Source: Limnohabitans sp. Rim8 (lineage in GTDB: Bacteria > Pseudomonadota > Gammaproteobacteria > Burkholderiales > Burkholderiaceae_C). From it: DNA of 64,000 nt. This document shows positions 7,813 to 16,487 of the stretch, in pieces. Position 1 is the stretch's first letter. Every line of letters begins with the position of its first letter. The translations under genes and the position numbers were made by a program. The stretch is taken from assembly GCF_945901735.1 (NCBI RefSeq), contig NZ_CAMDLM010000017.1:18348-82347 (forward strand), in the 5' to 3' direction. Under the pieces are notes generated by a model that saw nothing but the letters and a program-made list of their open reading frames with translations, was not told the origin of the DNA and searched no databases.

Positions 7813-8607
7813 ATGAATGTCAAATCAGCCATCCGCGTCATTGAAGTTTTGGAGTTTTTTGACACAATTCAGCGGGAAGCCAGCCTGAGCGAAATTGCGC
7901 GCGAGCTCGGCTACCCCTTGTCCAGCACGTCGGTTTTGTTGCAAAGCTTGGTGGAGCGCGGCTATCTGTCGCAGGGTGACAGGCGGACTTACCGCCCGAC
8001 ACCCAGGGTGAAATTGCTGGGCGCTTGGCTGTCACCCTTGCTAGATGCCAATGGTCCTGTGACATCGATCATGGAATGGGTGGGAGCTCAGTGTCAGCAG
8101 CTTGTTGTGTTAGCAGCCCCTGAGCATATGCAGGTGCGTTACATCCGGGTGGTTCAAGCCACAGGTACGGTACGCATGCATGTCATGCCGGGATCGGTAC
8201 GACCTTTGCCGACCTCAGGCCTGGGACGTTTGTTCATGAGCAGTATGTCCGACGAAGAGGTGGATCAAGTGGTGCGCACACACAATGCCGGATTGGCCCC
8301 TGGGATGACCCCACTGAATGTTGGAGCGATTCGACGCGAGCTGCTTGCCATACGTGCAGTGGGATGTTCGGTGTCATTTGATAAGGTCAGTCCCGGCGCT
8401 GGTGTGGTGGCTGTGATGGTGCCCACGCCTGTTCACGAAACACCGCTGGCCATTGGTATTGGTGCGCCTAGTGCTTTGATCCGCGCCAATGCCGCGAATT
8501 TCAGTGCATTGCTTCGGGAAGCGATCGGCCGCTTTTGCCCGCCGTCGGTTCTGGTGGGTGGCGTTTTCGTCCCGCGCAACAGACATGTTCAAGGAGTGGG
8601 GGCATGA
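7813..8607 (+). CDS. IclR-family transcriptional regulator
   Basis: Cytoplasmic regulator of 264 residues, the usual IclR length. A winged helix-turn-helix fills residues 1-60 (SLSEIARELGYPLSSTSVLL is the recognition part). The effector-binding domain follows, with GLGRLFMSSMSDEEV and the central strand region around AVGCSVSFDKVSPGAG typical of the family. The ATG at 7813 was preferred to a GTG three codons earlier because the promoter lies so close. The stop overlaps the next start (ATGA), so it is the first gene of the operon and presumably controls it. The effector is unknown, probably the acid or acyl-CoA handled by the downstream enzymes. Confidence 0.85.
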   Translation: MNVKSAIRVIEVLEFFDTIQREASLSEIARELGYPLSSTSVLLQSLVERGYLSQGDRRTYRPTPRVKLLGAWLSPLLDANGPVTSIMEWVGAQCQQLVVLAAPEHMQVRYIRVVQATGTVRMHVMPGSVRPLPTSGLGRLFMSSMSDEEVDQVVRTHNAGLAPGMTPLNVGAIRRELLAIRAVGCSVSFDKVSPGAGVVAVMVPTPVHETPLAIGIGAPSALIRANAANFSALLREAIGRFCPPSVLVGGVFVPRNRHVQGVGA

Positions 8608-9353
8608 TCACTATTGGTACCCGGTTTCAGGGGGAAACTCGCCGCAGGCCTGCGCCTGCAATGGGTGTTATTTTTCACAAAGGCGAGTGGATGGATACGG
8701 GCGAAGACCCTGTGTTGTCTCCCACTGTGTCCTTGATCGAGCAGCCGCCCGATTTCGAATTCATGCCGCACTTTCATCGTCAGAACCAGTTTCAGGTGTT
8801 TGTGGGTGGCTCGGGGGCACTCGGACGTCAAGCTTTGATGCCAGTGGTTGTGCATTACGCCGGGGCCTACACCGGATACGGCCCACTGGTCGCCGGTCCA
8901 CAGGGCATTCAATACTTCACGCTGCGGCCTGTCAGCGAATCAGGTTTTATTCCGATAGCGCAGCGTCTCGAGCAGATGATCGCAGGACCCAAGCGTCATG
9001 CCCAGTCGGCCAACATTTCAGTGGCTTCTGTCGAACACATGCGAACCTGGAGTCAGATCCGAGAAACATTCGAGATTCCCCTGGGCGCCGATGGAATGGG
9101 TGTCCGTCTGGTCAATCTTCCTGCGCAAGCCAGTTGGATGTCAACTCACCCGCAGGGCAGCCAAGGACAGTTTTTGTTCGTGCTGCAAGGCACGGCCTTG
9201 ACAGGCGGCCACGCATTGGGAGTTTGGGAGCAAATGTATGTGAGCCACGACGAGACCATACCCAAGGTTATGGCTGGAGAGCAGGGGGTTCAGTTCATGT
9301 GTCTGTATGTGCCCGGCAAGGCCCCCGAATACATGCAAAGGCCTGCCCTGTGA
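8604..9353 (+). CDS. Cupin-fold protein of unknown substrate
   Basis: A 249-residue cytoplasmic protein without signal peptide. A cupin-like metal motif PHFHRQNQFQVFVGG lies near residue 55, and a second, weaker barrel seems to span residues 150-240 (QFLFVLQGTALTGG), suggesting a bicupin. Such proteins can be dioxygenases, isomerases or small-molecule sensors; the sequence does not decide. It overlaps the IclR stop by four bases and its own stop overlaps the GTG start of the CoA-transferase, so translation of the three is coupled. It may act on the pathway substrate before CoA activation. Function not recognised. Confidence 0.65.
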   Translation: MITIGTRFQGETRRRPAPAMGVIFHKGEWMDTGEDPVLSPTVSLIEQPPDFEFMPHFHRQNQFQVFVGGSGALGRQALMPVVVHYAGAYTGYGPLVAGPQGIQYFTLRPVSESGFIPIAQRLEQMIAGPKRHAQSANISVASVEHMRTWSQIRETFEIPLGADGMGVRLVNLPAQASWMSTHPQGSQGQFLFVLQGTALTGGHALGVWEQMYVSHDETIPKVMAGEQGVQFMCLYVPGKAPEYMQRPAL

Positions 9354-10561
9354 GTTCTCAACTTGCTGCTCGGCCACTGGCCGGTATCCGCATCCTTGAC
9401 ATGACCTCGGTCATGCTCGGACCTTATGCAACCCAGATGCTGGGCGACTACGGCGCCGATGTTGTCAAGATTGAATCACCTGCGGGCGATTCAACCCGCG
9501 CCACGGGACCCGCCCTGGAGCCCGGCATGGCTGCCACCTTCTTAGGGGCCAACCGCAGCAAGCGCAGTATCGTGCTCGATTTAAAGCTGAAAGATGCCCG
9601 CGAGGCTTTGATGGTGTTGATCGACAGTGCAGACGTGTTGGTCTACAGCATGCGTCCGCAGAAGATGGCGGCGCTCGGCCTGGCACCCGATGTGCTGCGG
9701 GGGCGAAATCCTCGAATCGTCGTTGTGGCCATCCATGGGTTTGCCGAGGACGGACCTTACGCCGGCCGACCGGCATACGATGACATCATTCAAGGCTTGT
9801 GCGGATTGGCTTCTTTGAGTGAGTTGCAGGGCCGTGAGCCGGCCTATTTGCCAACGGTCATTTGTGACAAGGCCTGCGCCTTGTATGCGACCCAAGCGAT
9901 CCTCATTGCGCTGCTTGCGCGTGCACAACAGGGGCATGGTTCGTATGTCGAGATGCCCATGTTTGAGGCCATGGTCAATTTCACGTTGGTGGAGCATTTC
10001 TACGGCCAGCATTTCAGGCCTCCTCTGGCCAATGCCGGTTACTCGCGCATGTTGACCGTCTGGCGAAGACCCTACCGGACTGCCGATGGCTACATTTGCA
10101 TCGTTCCTTATTCTGACCAACATTGGTTTCGCTTTTTCACTGAAGCGGGACGCTCGTCCTTGCTAGAAGATGAGCGTTTTCAAGGTATCGCAGCTCGCAC
10201 TCGCAACATTGATGCCTTATATGCCGAGCTCGCGAGCGCTGTGTCGTTGAGGTCTACGGCCGACTGGCTTGCGACCTGCGAGCGACTGGACATACCCGTG
10301 GCACCCTACAACCGCCTTGCCGATCTGGAGCGTGACCCGCAACTCGCCCAAACGGCCTTTTTCACCACAATGGCCGACCCCACAATGGGCGACATCGTGA
10401 CGCCTGCTGCGCCTTTGAAGTTTGATGGCGTGGCAGCACAGCCGACACTGCCGCCACGCTTGGGTCAGCACACCGTTGAAATTTTGCAGCAAGCGGGTCT
10501 GCCCGGACCGCAAATCGAAAAGCTCTTGTCATCGGGAGCCATTATTCAATCAGCCATCTAG
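9350..10561 (+). CDS. CaiB/BaiF-type (family III) CoA-transferase
   Basis: Transfers CoA between acyl-CoA and a free carboxylic acid through an aspartyl-CoA anhydride. The N-terminus is classic for the family: PLAGIRILDMTSVMLGPYAT, then LGDYGADVVKIESP and GANRSKRSIVLDLK. The likely catalytic Asp sits in VICDKACALYAT near residue 170. The start is GTG, overlapping the preceding stop as GTGA; no ATG fits the conserved N-terminus. The 403 residues are normal. It probably activates the operon substrate for the dehydrogenase and hydratase-like protein downstream. Substrate specificity cannot be read from the sequence; formyl-, succinyl- and carnitine-type members all look alike at this level. Confidence 0.85.
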   Translation: MSSQLAARPLAGIRILDMTSVMLGPYATQMLGDYGADVVKIESPAGDSTRATGPALEPGMAATFLGANRSKRSIVLDLKLKDAREALMVLIDSADVLVYSMRPQKMAALGLAPDVLRGRNPRIVVVAIHGFAEDGPYAGRPAYDDIIQGLCGLASLSELQGREPAYLPTVICDKACALYATQAILIALLARAQQGHGSYVEMPMFEAMVNFTLVEHFYGQHFRPPLANAGYSRMLTVWRRPYRTADGYICIVPYSDQHWFRFFTEAGRSSLLEDERFQGIAARTRNIDALYAELASAVSLRSTADWLATCERLDIPVAPYNRLADLERDPQLAQTAFFTTMADPTMGDIVTPAAPLKFDGVAAQPTLPPRLGQHTVEILQQAGLPGPQIEKLLSSGAIIQSAI

Positions 10562-10571
10562 GAGACACATC

Positions 10572-11558
10572 ATGCAAAAAATCAATCGTCGAAAAGTTCT
10601 CGCTTCCGGTATGGGCCTGCTTGCGGGTGCTGCCACTCAGTTGTCTCTGGCACAAAGCGATGCGTGGCCATCCAAGCCCGTGCAGTTGATATTAGGATTC
10701 CCGCCCGGAGGCCCCAATGACTTGGTAGCCCGTGCTTTGGCAATCCGCCTGTCAGAGCAGTTCAAGCAGCAAGTCGTGGTCGAAAACAGGCCCGGTGCCA
10801 ATGGCAATATCGCCGCAGCCGCCGTGGCCCGTGCTGCACCTGACGGGCACACCTTTCTTTACAACAGTTCTTCGCTGGCTCTTAGTCATGCGCTCAGCAG
10901 CAAAAACCTGATCGATCCACGCAAAGATTTGCTGCCCGTCAATGGCACGGCGGCCTTGCCTTTGGTGTTGATCGTCGAGGCATCTTTTCCAGCAAGCAAT
11001 TTCCGTGAATGGGCTGCGCAGGTGCGGGCCAACCCCGGTAAATTCAATTACGGCAGCCCAGGTACCGGAAACCTGGCCCATGTGGCAGCGGCCATGATCT
11101 TGCAGGCCAACGGTTTGAATGCAGTCCATGCTCCCTACAAGGGCAGCAGCGAGGCTTTGCAAGGTCTGATAGGCGGCTCTACGCATTTTCAACTTGATTC
11201 GATCAATTCACCCTTGAGTCTGATCAAGGCTGGCCGGATCAAGCCGCTTTTTGTGACATCGCCGCAGCGATCGCACGTACTGCCTGAAGTGCAAACTTTG
11301 GTGGAGGGTGGCTCCAGCCCGATTGATGCAGCAGCCTGGCAGGGCATCATGGCGCCCGCCAAGACACCGTCAGCGATTGTCCAGCGCATGGGGGCCGAAA
11401 TCAGCAAGGCCATGGCCAGTCCGGAAATGCGGGCGGCCTTGGCAGCACAAGGGGCTTATTCGATTGCGACGACGCCAGAACGTTACAGCACTTTCTTCTC
11501 GGAAGAAATGGACCGTTACAAGAAAACAGTCGAAGCACTTGGCCTCAAACTGGATTAA
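10572..11558 (+). CDS. Tripartite-tricarboxylate (Bug) family periplasmic solute-binding protein
   Basis: A 328-residue periplasmic receptor of the TctC/Bug family, which is greatly expanded in Burkholderiales and binds carboxylates or amides. A signal peptide begins MQKINRRKVLASG; the twin arginine makes Tat export possible though the motif is not perfect. Conserved Bug elements follow: WPSKPVQLILGFPPGG, VENRPGANGNIAAAAVA and KFNYGSPGTGN. Strong GGAG ribosome-binding site. No TctA/TctB membrane partners lie nearby, as is common for orphan Bug receptors, which may use a distant permease or serve in sensing. Its place between the CoA-transferase and dehydrogenase genes suggests it captures the acid that they degrade. 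Confidence 0.85.
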   Translation: MQKINRRKVLASGMGLLAGAATQLSLAQSDAWPSKPVQLILGFPPGGPNDLVARALAIRLSEQFKQQVVVENRPGANGNIAAAAVARAAPDGHTFLYNSSSLALSHALSSKNLIDPRKDLLPVNGTAALPLVLIVEASFPASNFREWAAQVRANPGKFNYGSPGTGNLAHVAAAMILQANGLNAVHAPYKGSSEALQGLIGGSTHFQLDSINSPLSLIKAGRIKPLFVTSPQRSHVLPEVQTLVEGGSSPIDAAAWQGIMAPAKTPSAIVQRMGAEISKAMASPEMRAALAAQGAYSIATTPERYSTFFSEEMDRYKKTVEALGLKLD

Positions 11559-11571
11559 CAGGAGATAGAAG

Positions 11572-12738
11572 ATGAATTTTGCTTGGACACCAGAACAGGA
11601 AGCGATTCGCGAGGGGATATTGCAAGTTTGCAAACCCTTTGATGCTGCTTATTGGCTTGATCGGGACCGCAATGGCGGATTTCCTTTAGATTTTCATAAA
11701 GCCATTGCCGATGCCGGCTGGCTGGGTGTTTGCATGCCAGAAGCCTATGGCGGATCTGGCCTGGGCATTCAGGAAGCGGCCATCATGGTGCAGGCCATCA
11801 GCGAATCAGGCGCAGGCATGAGCGGTGTCTCCGCCATTCACATGAATATCTTTGGCCTCAATCCGGTGGTGGTTTTTGGTACGGAAGAGCAAAAACGCCG
11901 AATTCTGCCGCCGCTGATTGCAGGCAGGGAAAAGGCTTGCTTTGCTGTCACCGAACCCAATACGGGTTTGAACACCACGCAACTCAAAACCTTTGCCAAG
12001 AAGACCGCTAATGGTTACCTGGTCAATGGCCGAAAGGTCTGGATCAGCACGGCGCAGGTGACTGAAAAGATGCTGCTACTTGCCCGCACAACGCCTTTAG
12101 AGGACGTCAAGAGTCCGACCGATGGTTTGAGCTTGTTTTACACCAACCTGGACAGGCGCTATGTCGACGTCAAAGAGATCGAAAAACTCGGTCGCAAAGC
12201 CGTAGATTCGAATGAGTTGTTCATTGACAACCTGCCCATACCCCAAGAAGACTTGATTGGTGAGGAGGGCAAAGGCTTTCGAGCCATCTTGCACAGCATC
12301 AATCCCGAGCGTGCATTGGCGGCCGCAGGGGCCATTGGACTAGGGCGCGTGGCGCTCAAGAGGGCCGCAGAATATGCGGGCGAGCGGATTGTTTTTGACC
12401 GACCCATTGGGAAGAACCAAGGCGTTCAGCATCCCTTGGCCAAGTGCTGGATGGAGCTGGAGGCGGCCAATTTGATGGTCATGAAAGCCGCTTGGCTTTA
12501 TGACCAGGGTTTGCCGTGCGGTGCGGAATCGAACGCCGCCAAATATTTGGCCGGGGAGGCTGGTTTCAGAGCTTGCGAAAACGCTGTGCTCACCCATGGG
12601 GGCTTTGGTTATGCAAAAGAATACCACGTTGAGCGATATTTCCGTGAAGCCATGCTGCTGCGCATTGCACCAATCAGCATCCAACTCATCATGAGTTACA
12701 TCGCAGAGAAGGTGCTTGGCTTGCCCAAATCCTACTGA
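11572..12738 (+). CDS. Acyl-CoA dehydrogenase-family flavoprotein
   Basis: A 388-residue member of the FAD acyl-CoA dehydrogenase family. The N-terminal helical domain is followed by the flavin-binding strand CFAVTEPNTGLNTTQL near residue 123 and WISTAQV, and the C-terminal helical bundle with FDRPIGKNQGVQHPLA and HGGFGYAKEYHVERYFREAM. After this the usual IYEGT segment that carries the catalytic glutamate of medium-chain enzymes is replaced by RIAPISIQL, so either the base sits elsewhere, as in isovaleryl-CoA dehydrogenase, or the enzyme does another reaction. GGAG ribosome-binding site, 13 bases after the Bug gene. It probably desaturates the acyl-CoA made by the CoA-transferase; an electron-transfer flavoprotein must come from elsewhere. 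Confidence 0.85.
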   Translation: MNFAWTPEQEAIREGILQVCKPFDAAYWLDRDRNGGFPLDFHKAIADAGWLGVCMPEAYGGSGLGIQEAAIMVQAISESGAGMSGVSAIHMNIFGLNPVVVFGTEEQKRRILPPLIAGREKACFAVTEPNTGLNTTQLKTFAKKTANGYLVNGRKVWISTAQVTEKMLLLARTTPLEDVKSPTDGLSLFYTNLDRRYVDVKEIEKLGRKAVDSNELFIDNLPIPQEDLIGEEGKGFRAILHSINPERALAAAGAIGLGRVALKRAAEYAGERIVFDRPIGKNQGVQHPLAKCWMELEAANLMVMKAAWLYDQGLPCGAESNAAKYLAGEAGFRACENAVLTHGGFGYAKEYHVERYFREAMLLRIAPISIQLIMSYIAEKVLGLPKSY

Positions 12739-12757
12739 TTCATACAAGGAGTTATGC

Positions 12758-13243
12758 ATGAGCGATCTTGGCCGCCTGAGCTGCGCCCTTTATTTTGAAG
12801 ATTGTCAAATGGGAACCACTTGGCGCAGTGCCGGACGCACCATTCTTGAAAGTGACCTGAGTACTTTCATCAACTTCGCTTGGTTTCATGAGGATCTGTT
12901 TACCAACCTGCATGATCGCTCGGCCAATGCCATTGCGGGACGTCCAGTGCCCTTGGCCATGGTGTTGGCCATGTCCGAAGGCTTGATTCTTCCGTCCATC
13001 GATGGCACTGGTCTGGCCTTTCTTAACCTCGAGCTTGATGCCAAGGCCCCAACCTGTGTGGGCGATACCATTTTTGTCCATTGCGAGGTAGTGGAGGCGC
13101 GGCTGACATCCAAGGGGGACAGAGGCATTGTGCGCACTCAAAACACGGTGAAGAACGCCAAGGGTGACACCGTGTTGGTCTATCGTCCGCAGCGCCTGAT
13201 GAAGCTGCGCGCTCAGTCTGCTCGGACAGTGAATGAGGATTGA
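12758..13243 (+). CDS. MaoC-like hot-dog fold protein
   Basis: A 161-residue protein with the length and layout of a MaoC-type acyl-CoA hydratase: FEDCQMGTTWRSAGRTI at the start, a central helix, then PVPLAMVLAMSEGL and the strand GDTIFVHCEVVEARL. The canonical Asp-x-Asn-Pro-x-His catalytic segment is not present; the matching place reads INFAWFHEDLFTNLHD, so activity is uncertain. A strong AAGGAG ribosome-binding site decides the ATG at 12758. It is the last gene of the operon and would be expected to hydrate the enoyl-CoA product of the dehydrogenase. A thioesterase role is possible. Confidence 0.7.
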   Translation: MSDLGRLSCALYFEDCQMGTTWRSAGRTILESDLSTFINFAWFHEDLFTNLHDRSANAIAGRPVPLAMVLAMSEGLILPSIDGTGLAFLNLELDAKAPTCVGDTIFVHCEVVEARLTSKGDRGIVRTQNTVKNAKGDTVLVYRPQRLMKLRAQSARTVNED

Positions 13244-13364
13244 CACGAAATCTTGCTTGCCATCGCGCTGGCCTTTCTTTACCGAGTCGGCGGGCGATGC
13301 CTGTGCTTTGGTCTGCCCGAAGCCAATCTGGGTTTGTTGTCCTGTTCGCTGGTGACGAGCAGGT

Positions 13365-15443
13365 CTATAGCGTCGTTTCAGTCTCCTCGAGCAAAGACGT
13401 CAGCTCCAGCCAGCGTTCTTCCAGGGCGGCCACTTCGTCGGCCATGGCTTTGAGACGGCGTCCCGCGTCGGCCATTTCAGCGGGGGATACGGGGGTGGTC
13501 AGCAGCGCTTCCAATCGGGTTTTCTCGGTTTCGATGTTGGCCATGCGCTGCTCGTTTTGCTCCAGCTCGCGCTTGAGCGGGCGGGTTTGCGCGGCCAGTT
13601 GCTGGCGTTTTTGGGCGTCGTGTTTGCGCTGCTCGGCGCTGTTCAGTCCGGTGGTGCCGGTCTGCGTCACGGCCGCACTTGATCCCTTGACAGCAACGGC
13701 TGCTGCGGGTGCCGGCGCAGGAGCATCACTCGGAGGGCTTTGGTCGCTGTGCGGCACGATGGCGCTTGCCGCTGGAACTGGTGCCGTGGTCGCCGTGACC
13801 ACAGCATCGCGGGCCGAATTTTTGGCTTCTTCACGCAGACGTTTGGACTCTTCCAGCAGGTACTTTTGGTAGTCGTCCAAGTCGCCATCAAAAGGCTCGA
13901 CCTTGCCTCGGCCCACCATCCAGAACTCGTCGCACACAGCGCGCAACAAGGCGCGGTCGTGGCTGACCAGCATCACGGTGCCTTCGAACTCGTTGAGGGC
14001 CATGGATAGCGCCTCACGCGTGGCCAAGTCCAGGTGGTTGGTGGGCTCGTCCAGCAGCAGCAGGTTGGGCCTTTGCCACACGATCATGGCCAGCACCAGG
14101 CGGGCTTTTTCGCCGCCGCTCATGGAGCCCACAGACTGCTTGACCATGTCGCCACTGAAGTTGAAGGTGCCCAGGTAGTTGCGCAGGTCCTGCTCGCGGC
14201 TGGGCTCGTTGCTGCCCAGCTCTTTGGCCAGGCGAATCATGTGTTCCAGTGGGTTGTCGTTGGGGTGCAGCACATCGAGTTCTTGTTGTGCAAAGTAGCC
14301 GATGTTCAGGCCCTTGCCCTCGGTCAGCGTACCGGCCAGCAGCGGCATGGTGCGGGCAATGGTTTTGACAAGGGTCGATTTACCTTGACCGTTGGCCCCC
14401 AAAATGCCGATGCGCTGGCCCGCCAACACCGATTTGCTCACACCTTGCAAAATGGCTTTGGGCACATCGTCCACCACATAACCAAAACTCGCGTCGCTGA
14501 TGGCCAGCATCGGGTTGGGCAGGTTGTTGGGTTCTTTGAAGCCAAAGGTGAATTCGGCATCGGCCAGCAGCGGCGCCACTTTCTCCATGCGTTCGAGCGC
14601 TTTGACGCGGCTTTGCGCCTGCTTGGCTTTGCTGGCCTGGGCCTTGAAGCGGGTGATGAACTTTTGCAAGTGGGCGATCTTGTCTTGCTGCTTGGAGAAC
14701 GAAGCTTGTTGCAGTTCCATTTGCTGTGCCCGCAGGATTTCAAAGCCACTGTAGTTGCTGCCGTAACGGGTGAGTTTGGCGTGGTCGATGTGCAAGGTGA
14801 CATCGGTCACGGCATCCAGAAACTCGCGGTCGTGGCTGATCACGATCATCGTGCCCGCGTAGCGCTGCAGCCAGGCTTCCAGCCAGACCAGAGCGTCCAA
14901 GTCCAAGTGGTTGGTGGGCTCGTCCAGGATAAGAATGTCAGACGGGCACATCAGCGCACGGGCCAGCTGTAAGCGCATGCGCCAGCCGCCCGAAAAGCTG
15001 TTGACCGGGTTGTTGAGCTCGTCCACCCGAAAGCCCAGGCCCAAAATCAGGGCTTCTGCGCGGGGCATAGCGTCGTGGTCCCCGGCATCGGCCAAGTCGG
15101 TGTAAACGTGGGCCATTTCCATGCCGTCGCCACTGGCTTCAGCCACCACCAAACGTTGGCGCAACTCGGCCAATCGGGTGTCACCTTCCAACACAAAGTC
15201 AGCGGCGGCTTGGTCGGTCTCGGGCATGTTTTGTGCCACTTGGCCCATGCGCCACTGGCGCGGCATTTCAAAGTCGCCGCCGTCCTCGGTCAAGCTGCCG
15301 TTGAACAACGCAAACAAGGTGGATTTGCCCGCCCCGTTGCGCCCCACCAGACCGACTTTTTCTCCGGGGTTGAGGGTGACAGAAGCTTTGTCCAGCAGCA
15401 CCTTGGTGCCTCTGCGGAGGGTGACGTTTTTAAGATTGATCAT
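13365..15443 (-). CDS. ABC-F family ATPase (YheS/Uup type)
   Basis: Soluble twin-ATPase protein of 692 residues that acts on the ribosome as a translation factor, not in the membrane. First domain: GRNGAGKST near residue 36, SGGWRMRLQLARALM and DILILDEPTNHLDLDAL. An interdomain linker rich in Lys/Gln (the P-site tRNA interaction motif) lies near residues 240-310. Second domain: GANGQGKST, MSGGEKARLVLAM and NLLLLDEPTNHLDLATR. After residue 530 come a Ser/Ala/Pro-rich linker and a coiled-coil tail, as in YheS. Members of other ABC-F groups give antibiotic resistance, but nothing here points to that. Its leader carries two hairpins. Confidence 0.88.
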   Translation of the reverse strand: MINLKNVTLRRGTKVLLDKASVTLNPGEKVGLVGRNGAGKSTLFALFNGSLTEDGGDFEMPRQWRMGQVAQNMPETDQAAADFVLEGDTRLAELRQRLVVAEASGDGMEMAHVYTDLADAGDHDAMPRAEALILGLGFRVDELNNPVNSFSGGWRMRLQLARALMCPSDILILDEPTNHLDLDALVWLEAWLQRYAGTMIVISHDREFLDAVTDVTLHIDHAKLTRYGSNYSGFEILRAQQMELQQASFSKQQDKIAHLQKFITRFKAQASKAKQAQSRVKALERMEKVAPLLADAEFTFGFKEPNNLPNPMLAISDASFGYVVDDVPKAILQGVSKSVLAGQRIGILGANGQGKSTLVKTIARTMPLLAGTLTEGKGLNIGYFAQQELDVLHPNDNPLEHMIRLAKELGSNEPSREQDLRNYLGTFNFSGDMVKQSVGSMSGGEKARLVLAMIVWQRPNLLLLDEPTNHLDLATREALSMALNEFEGTVMLVSHDRALLRAVCDEFWMVGRGKVEPFDGDLDDYQKYLLEESKRLREEAKNSARDAVVTATTAPVPAASAIVPHSDQSPPSDAPAPAPAAAVAVKGSSAAVTQTGTTGLNSAEQRKHDAQKRQQLAAQTRPLKRELEQNEQRMANIETEKTRLEALLTTPVSPAEMADAGRRLKAMADEVAALEERWLELTSLLEETETTL

Positions 15444-15453
15444 GAAAAGCAGT

Positions 15454-15505
15454 ATCCGGAACGGATGCCGGTATGGGGAGCAGGGTCAGTTGGGAGGGAC
15501 TGACC
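15454..15505 (-). promoter_or_regulatory. Two hairpins in the leader of the ABC-F gene
   Basis: Reading towards the start codon at 15443, a 7-bp stem (15499-15505 with 15484-15490, loop of eight) is followed by a 5-bp stem (15462-15466 with 15454-15458, loop of three) ending ten bases before the ATG. Leader hairpins control some ABC-F genes by attenuation; here the function is unproved. Confidence 0.35.
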
Positions 15506-15599
15506 TCCTAAAGCACAACCCAACATTTTCGCCGATGTGTGTGTCGGTGAGATGGCGTGTTGAAAATTAGCTCGTTTCCCAGGCCAGCAGGCAGGGCAT

Positions 15600-16487
15600 T
15601 TACAAGCTGAGCAAGGCTTTGCGGGTGATCAGCAGCACCTGATCGTCGCCCGCGCTGGTGTCCAGCCAAGCGACTTCGAGTTTGGGGAAGGCTGCGATGA
15701 AGTGAGCCACCTCGTTGCCGATCTCCAGCACCAAGACGGCGTGTTCGCTCATGCGCCCAGGCGCATCCTTGAACAGTTGCCGCACAAAGTCCATGCCATC
15801 GGTGCCGCCCGCCAGCGCCAGTTCAGGCTCGGCGCGGTATTCGGCGGGCAGGGCGGCCATGCTGGCCTGGCACACATAAGGCGGGTTGCACAAGATGAGG
15901 TCAAACGGGCCCGGCAATGCACTCAGGCCGTCGCTGTGGATCAGTTGGACGCGCGCATGCAAGTCGTGACGCTCCACATTGATGGCGGCCACGGCCAGCG
16001 CATCATCCGAAATGTCCGCCCCGGTGACTTGCACTTCGGGCCAAGCCAGCGCCGCCAGCACGGCCAGGCTGCCGTTGCCGGTGCACAGGTCCAGCACGCG
16101 CGTGGTCTGGTCGCTCAGCCAGGCGTCGATGGTGCCGTCCGCCAGCACTTCGGCAATCAGGCTGCGCGGCACGATGGCGCGCTCGTCGATGTAAAACGAC
16201 ACACCCTGCAGCCAGGCTTCTTGCGTGAGGTAGGCGGCGGGCTTGCGGGTGGCGATGCGCTGTTCGATCAGCGCAGCGCAGGCGGCTTGCTGCTCGGGCG
16301 AGACTGTATGTTTGGCTTGATCGTCCACTTCGTCCAAGTCCGTGTCCAGCGGCAAGCCCAGACGCCAGAGCACCAGCCAGACGGCTTCGTCAAAGGCGCT
16401 CTGGGTGCCGTGGCCGAAGACCACACCCGCGTGTGTGAGCCGCTCGGAAGATGCCGCGATCAAGCCCGAAAGGGTCAAGGTGCTCAT
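15600..16487 (-). CDS. prmB: Ribosomal protein L3 N5-glutamine methyltransferase PrmB
   Basis: SAM-dependent enzyme that methylates a glutamine of ribosomal protein L3. The PrmB-specific N-terminal part is present: [20 protein letters not shown], then the methyltransferase domain with [12 protein letters not shown] (SAM site) and the glutamine-methyltransferase motif LILCNPPY, then [13 protein letters not shown]. HemK/PrmC is the close paralogue, but the GHGT N-terminus favours PrmB. The ATG at 16487 overlaps the dapE stop as ATGA and is preferred to a GTG two codons upstream. Length 295 residues. It appears to be the last gene of a dapC-dapE-prmB operon. Confidence 0.9.
   Translation of the reverse strand: MSTLTLSGLIAASSERLTHAGVVFGHGTQSAFDEAVWLVLWRLGLPLDTDLDEVDDQAKHTVSPEQQAACAALIEQRIATRKPAAYLTQEAWLQGVSFYIDERAIVPRSLIAEVLADGTIDAWLSDQTTRVLDLCTGNGSLAVLAALAWPEVQVTGADISDDALAVAAINVERHDLHARVQLIHSDGLSALPGPFDLILCNPPYVCQASMAALPAEYRAEPELALAGGTDGMDFVRQLFKDAPGRMSEHAVLVLEIGNEVAHFIAAFPKLEVAWLDTSAGDDQVLLITRKALLSL

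Noticed and set aside
8489..9349. Long open frame in phase with and upstream of the CaiB-type gene
   Set aside because: It overlaps the IclR and cupin genes, its translation shows no family features, and the conserved CoA-transferase N-terminus begins at the GTG at 9350.
7272..13364. tRNA-Lys as attachment site of a genomic island ending at 13.3 kb
   Set aside because: I looked for a second copy of the tRNA 3' end, an integrase and direct repeats near 13.2-13.4 kb and found none, so only a weak suspicion remains.
13240..13872. Ser-rich open frame starting right after the MaoC-like gene
   Set aside because: Mostly antisense to the ABC-F gene, and the Ser/Ala composition reflects its complement. 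The 120 bases between the two genes hold nothing that I can name.
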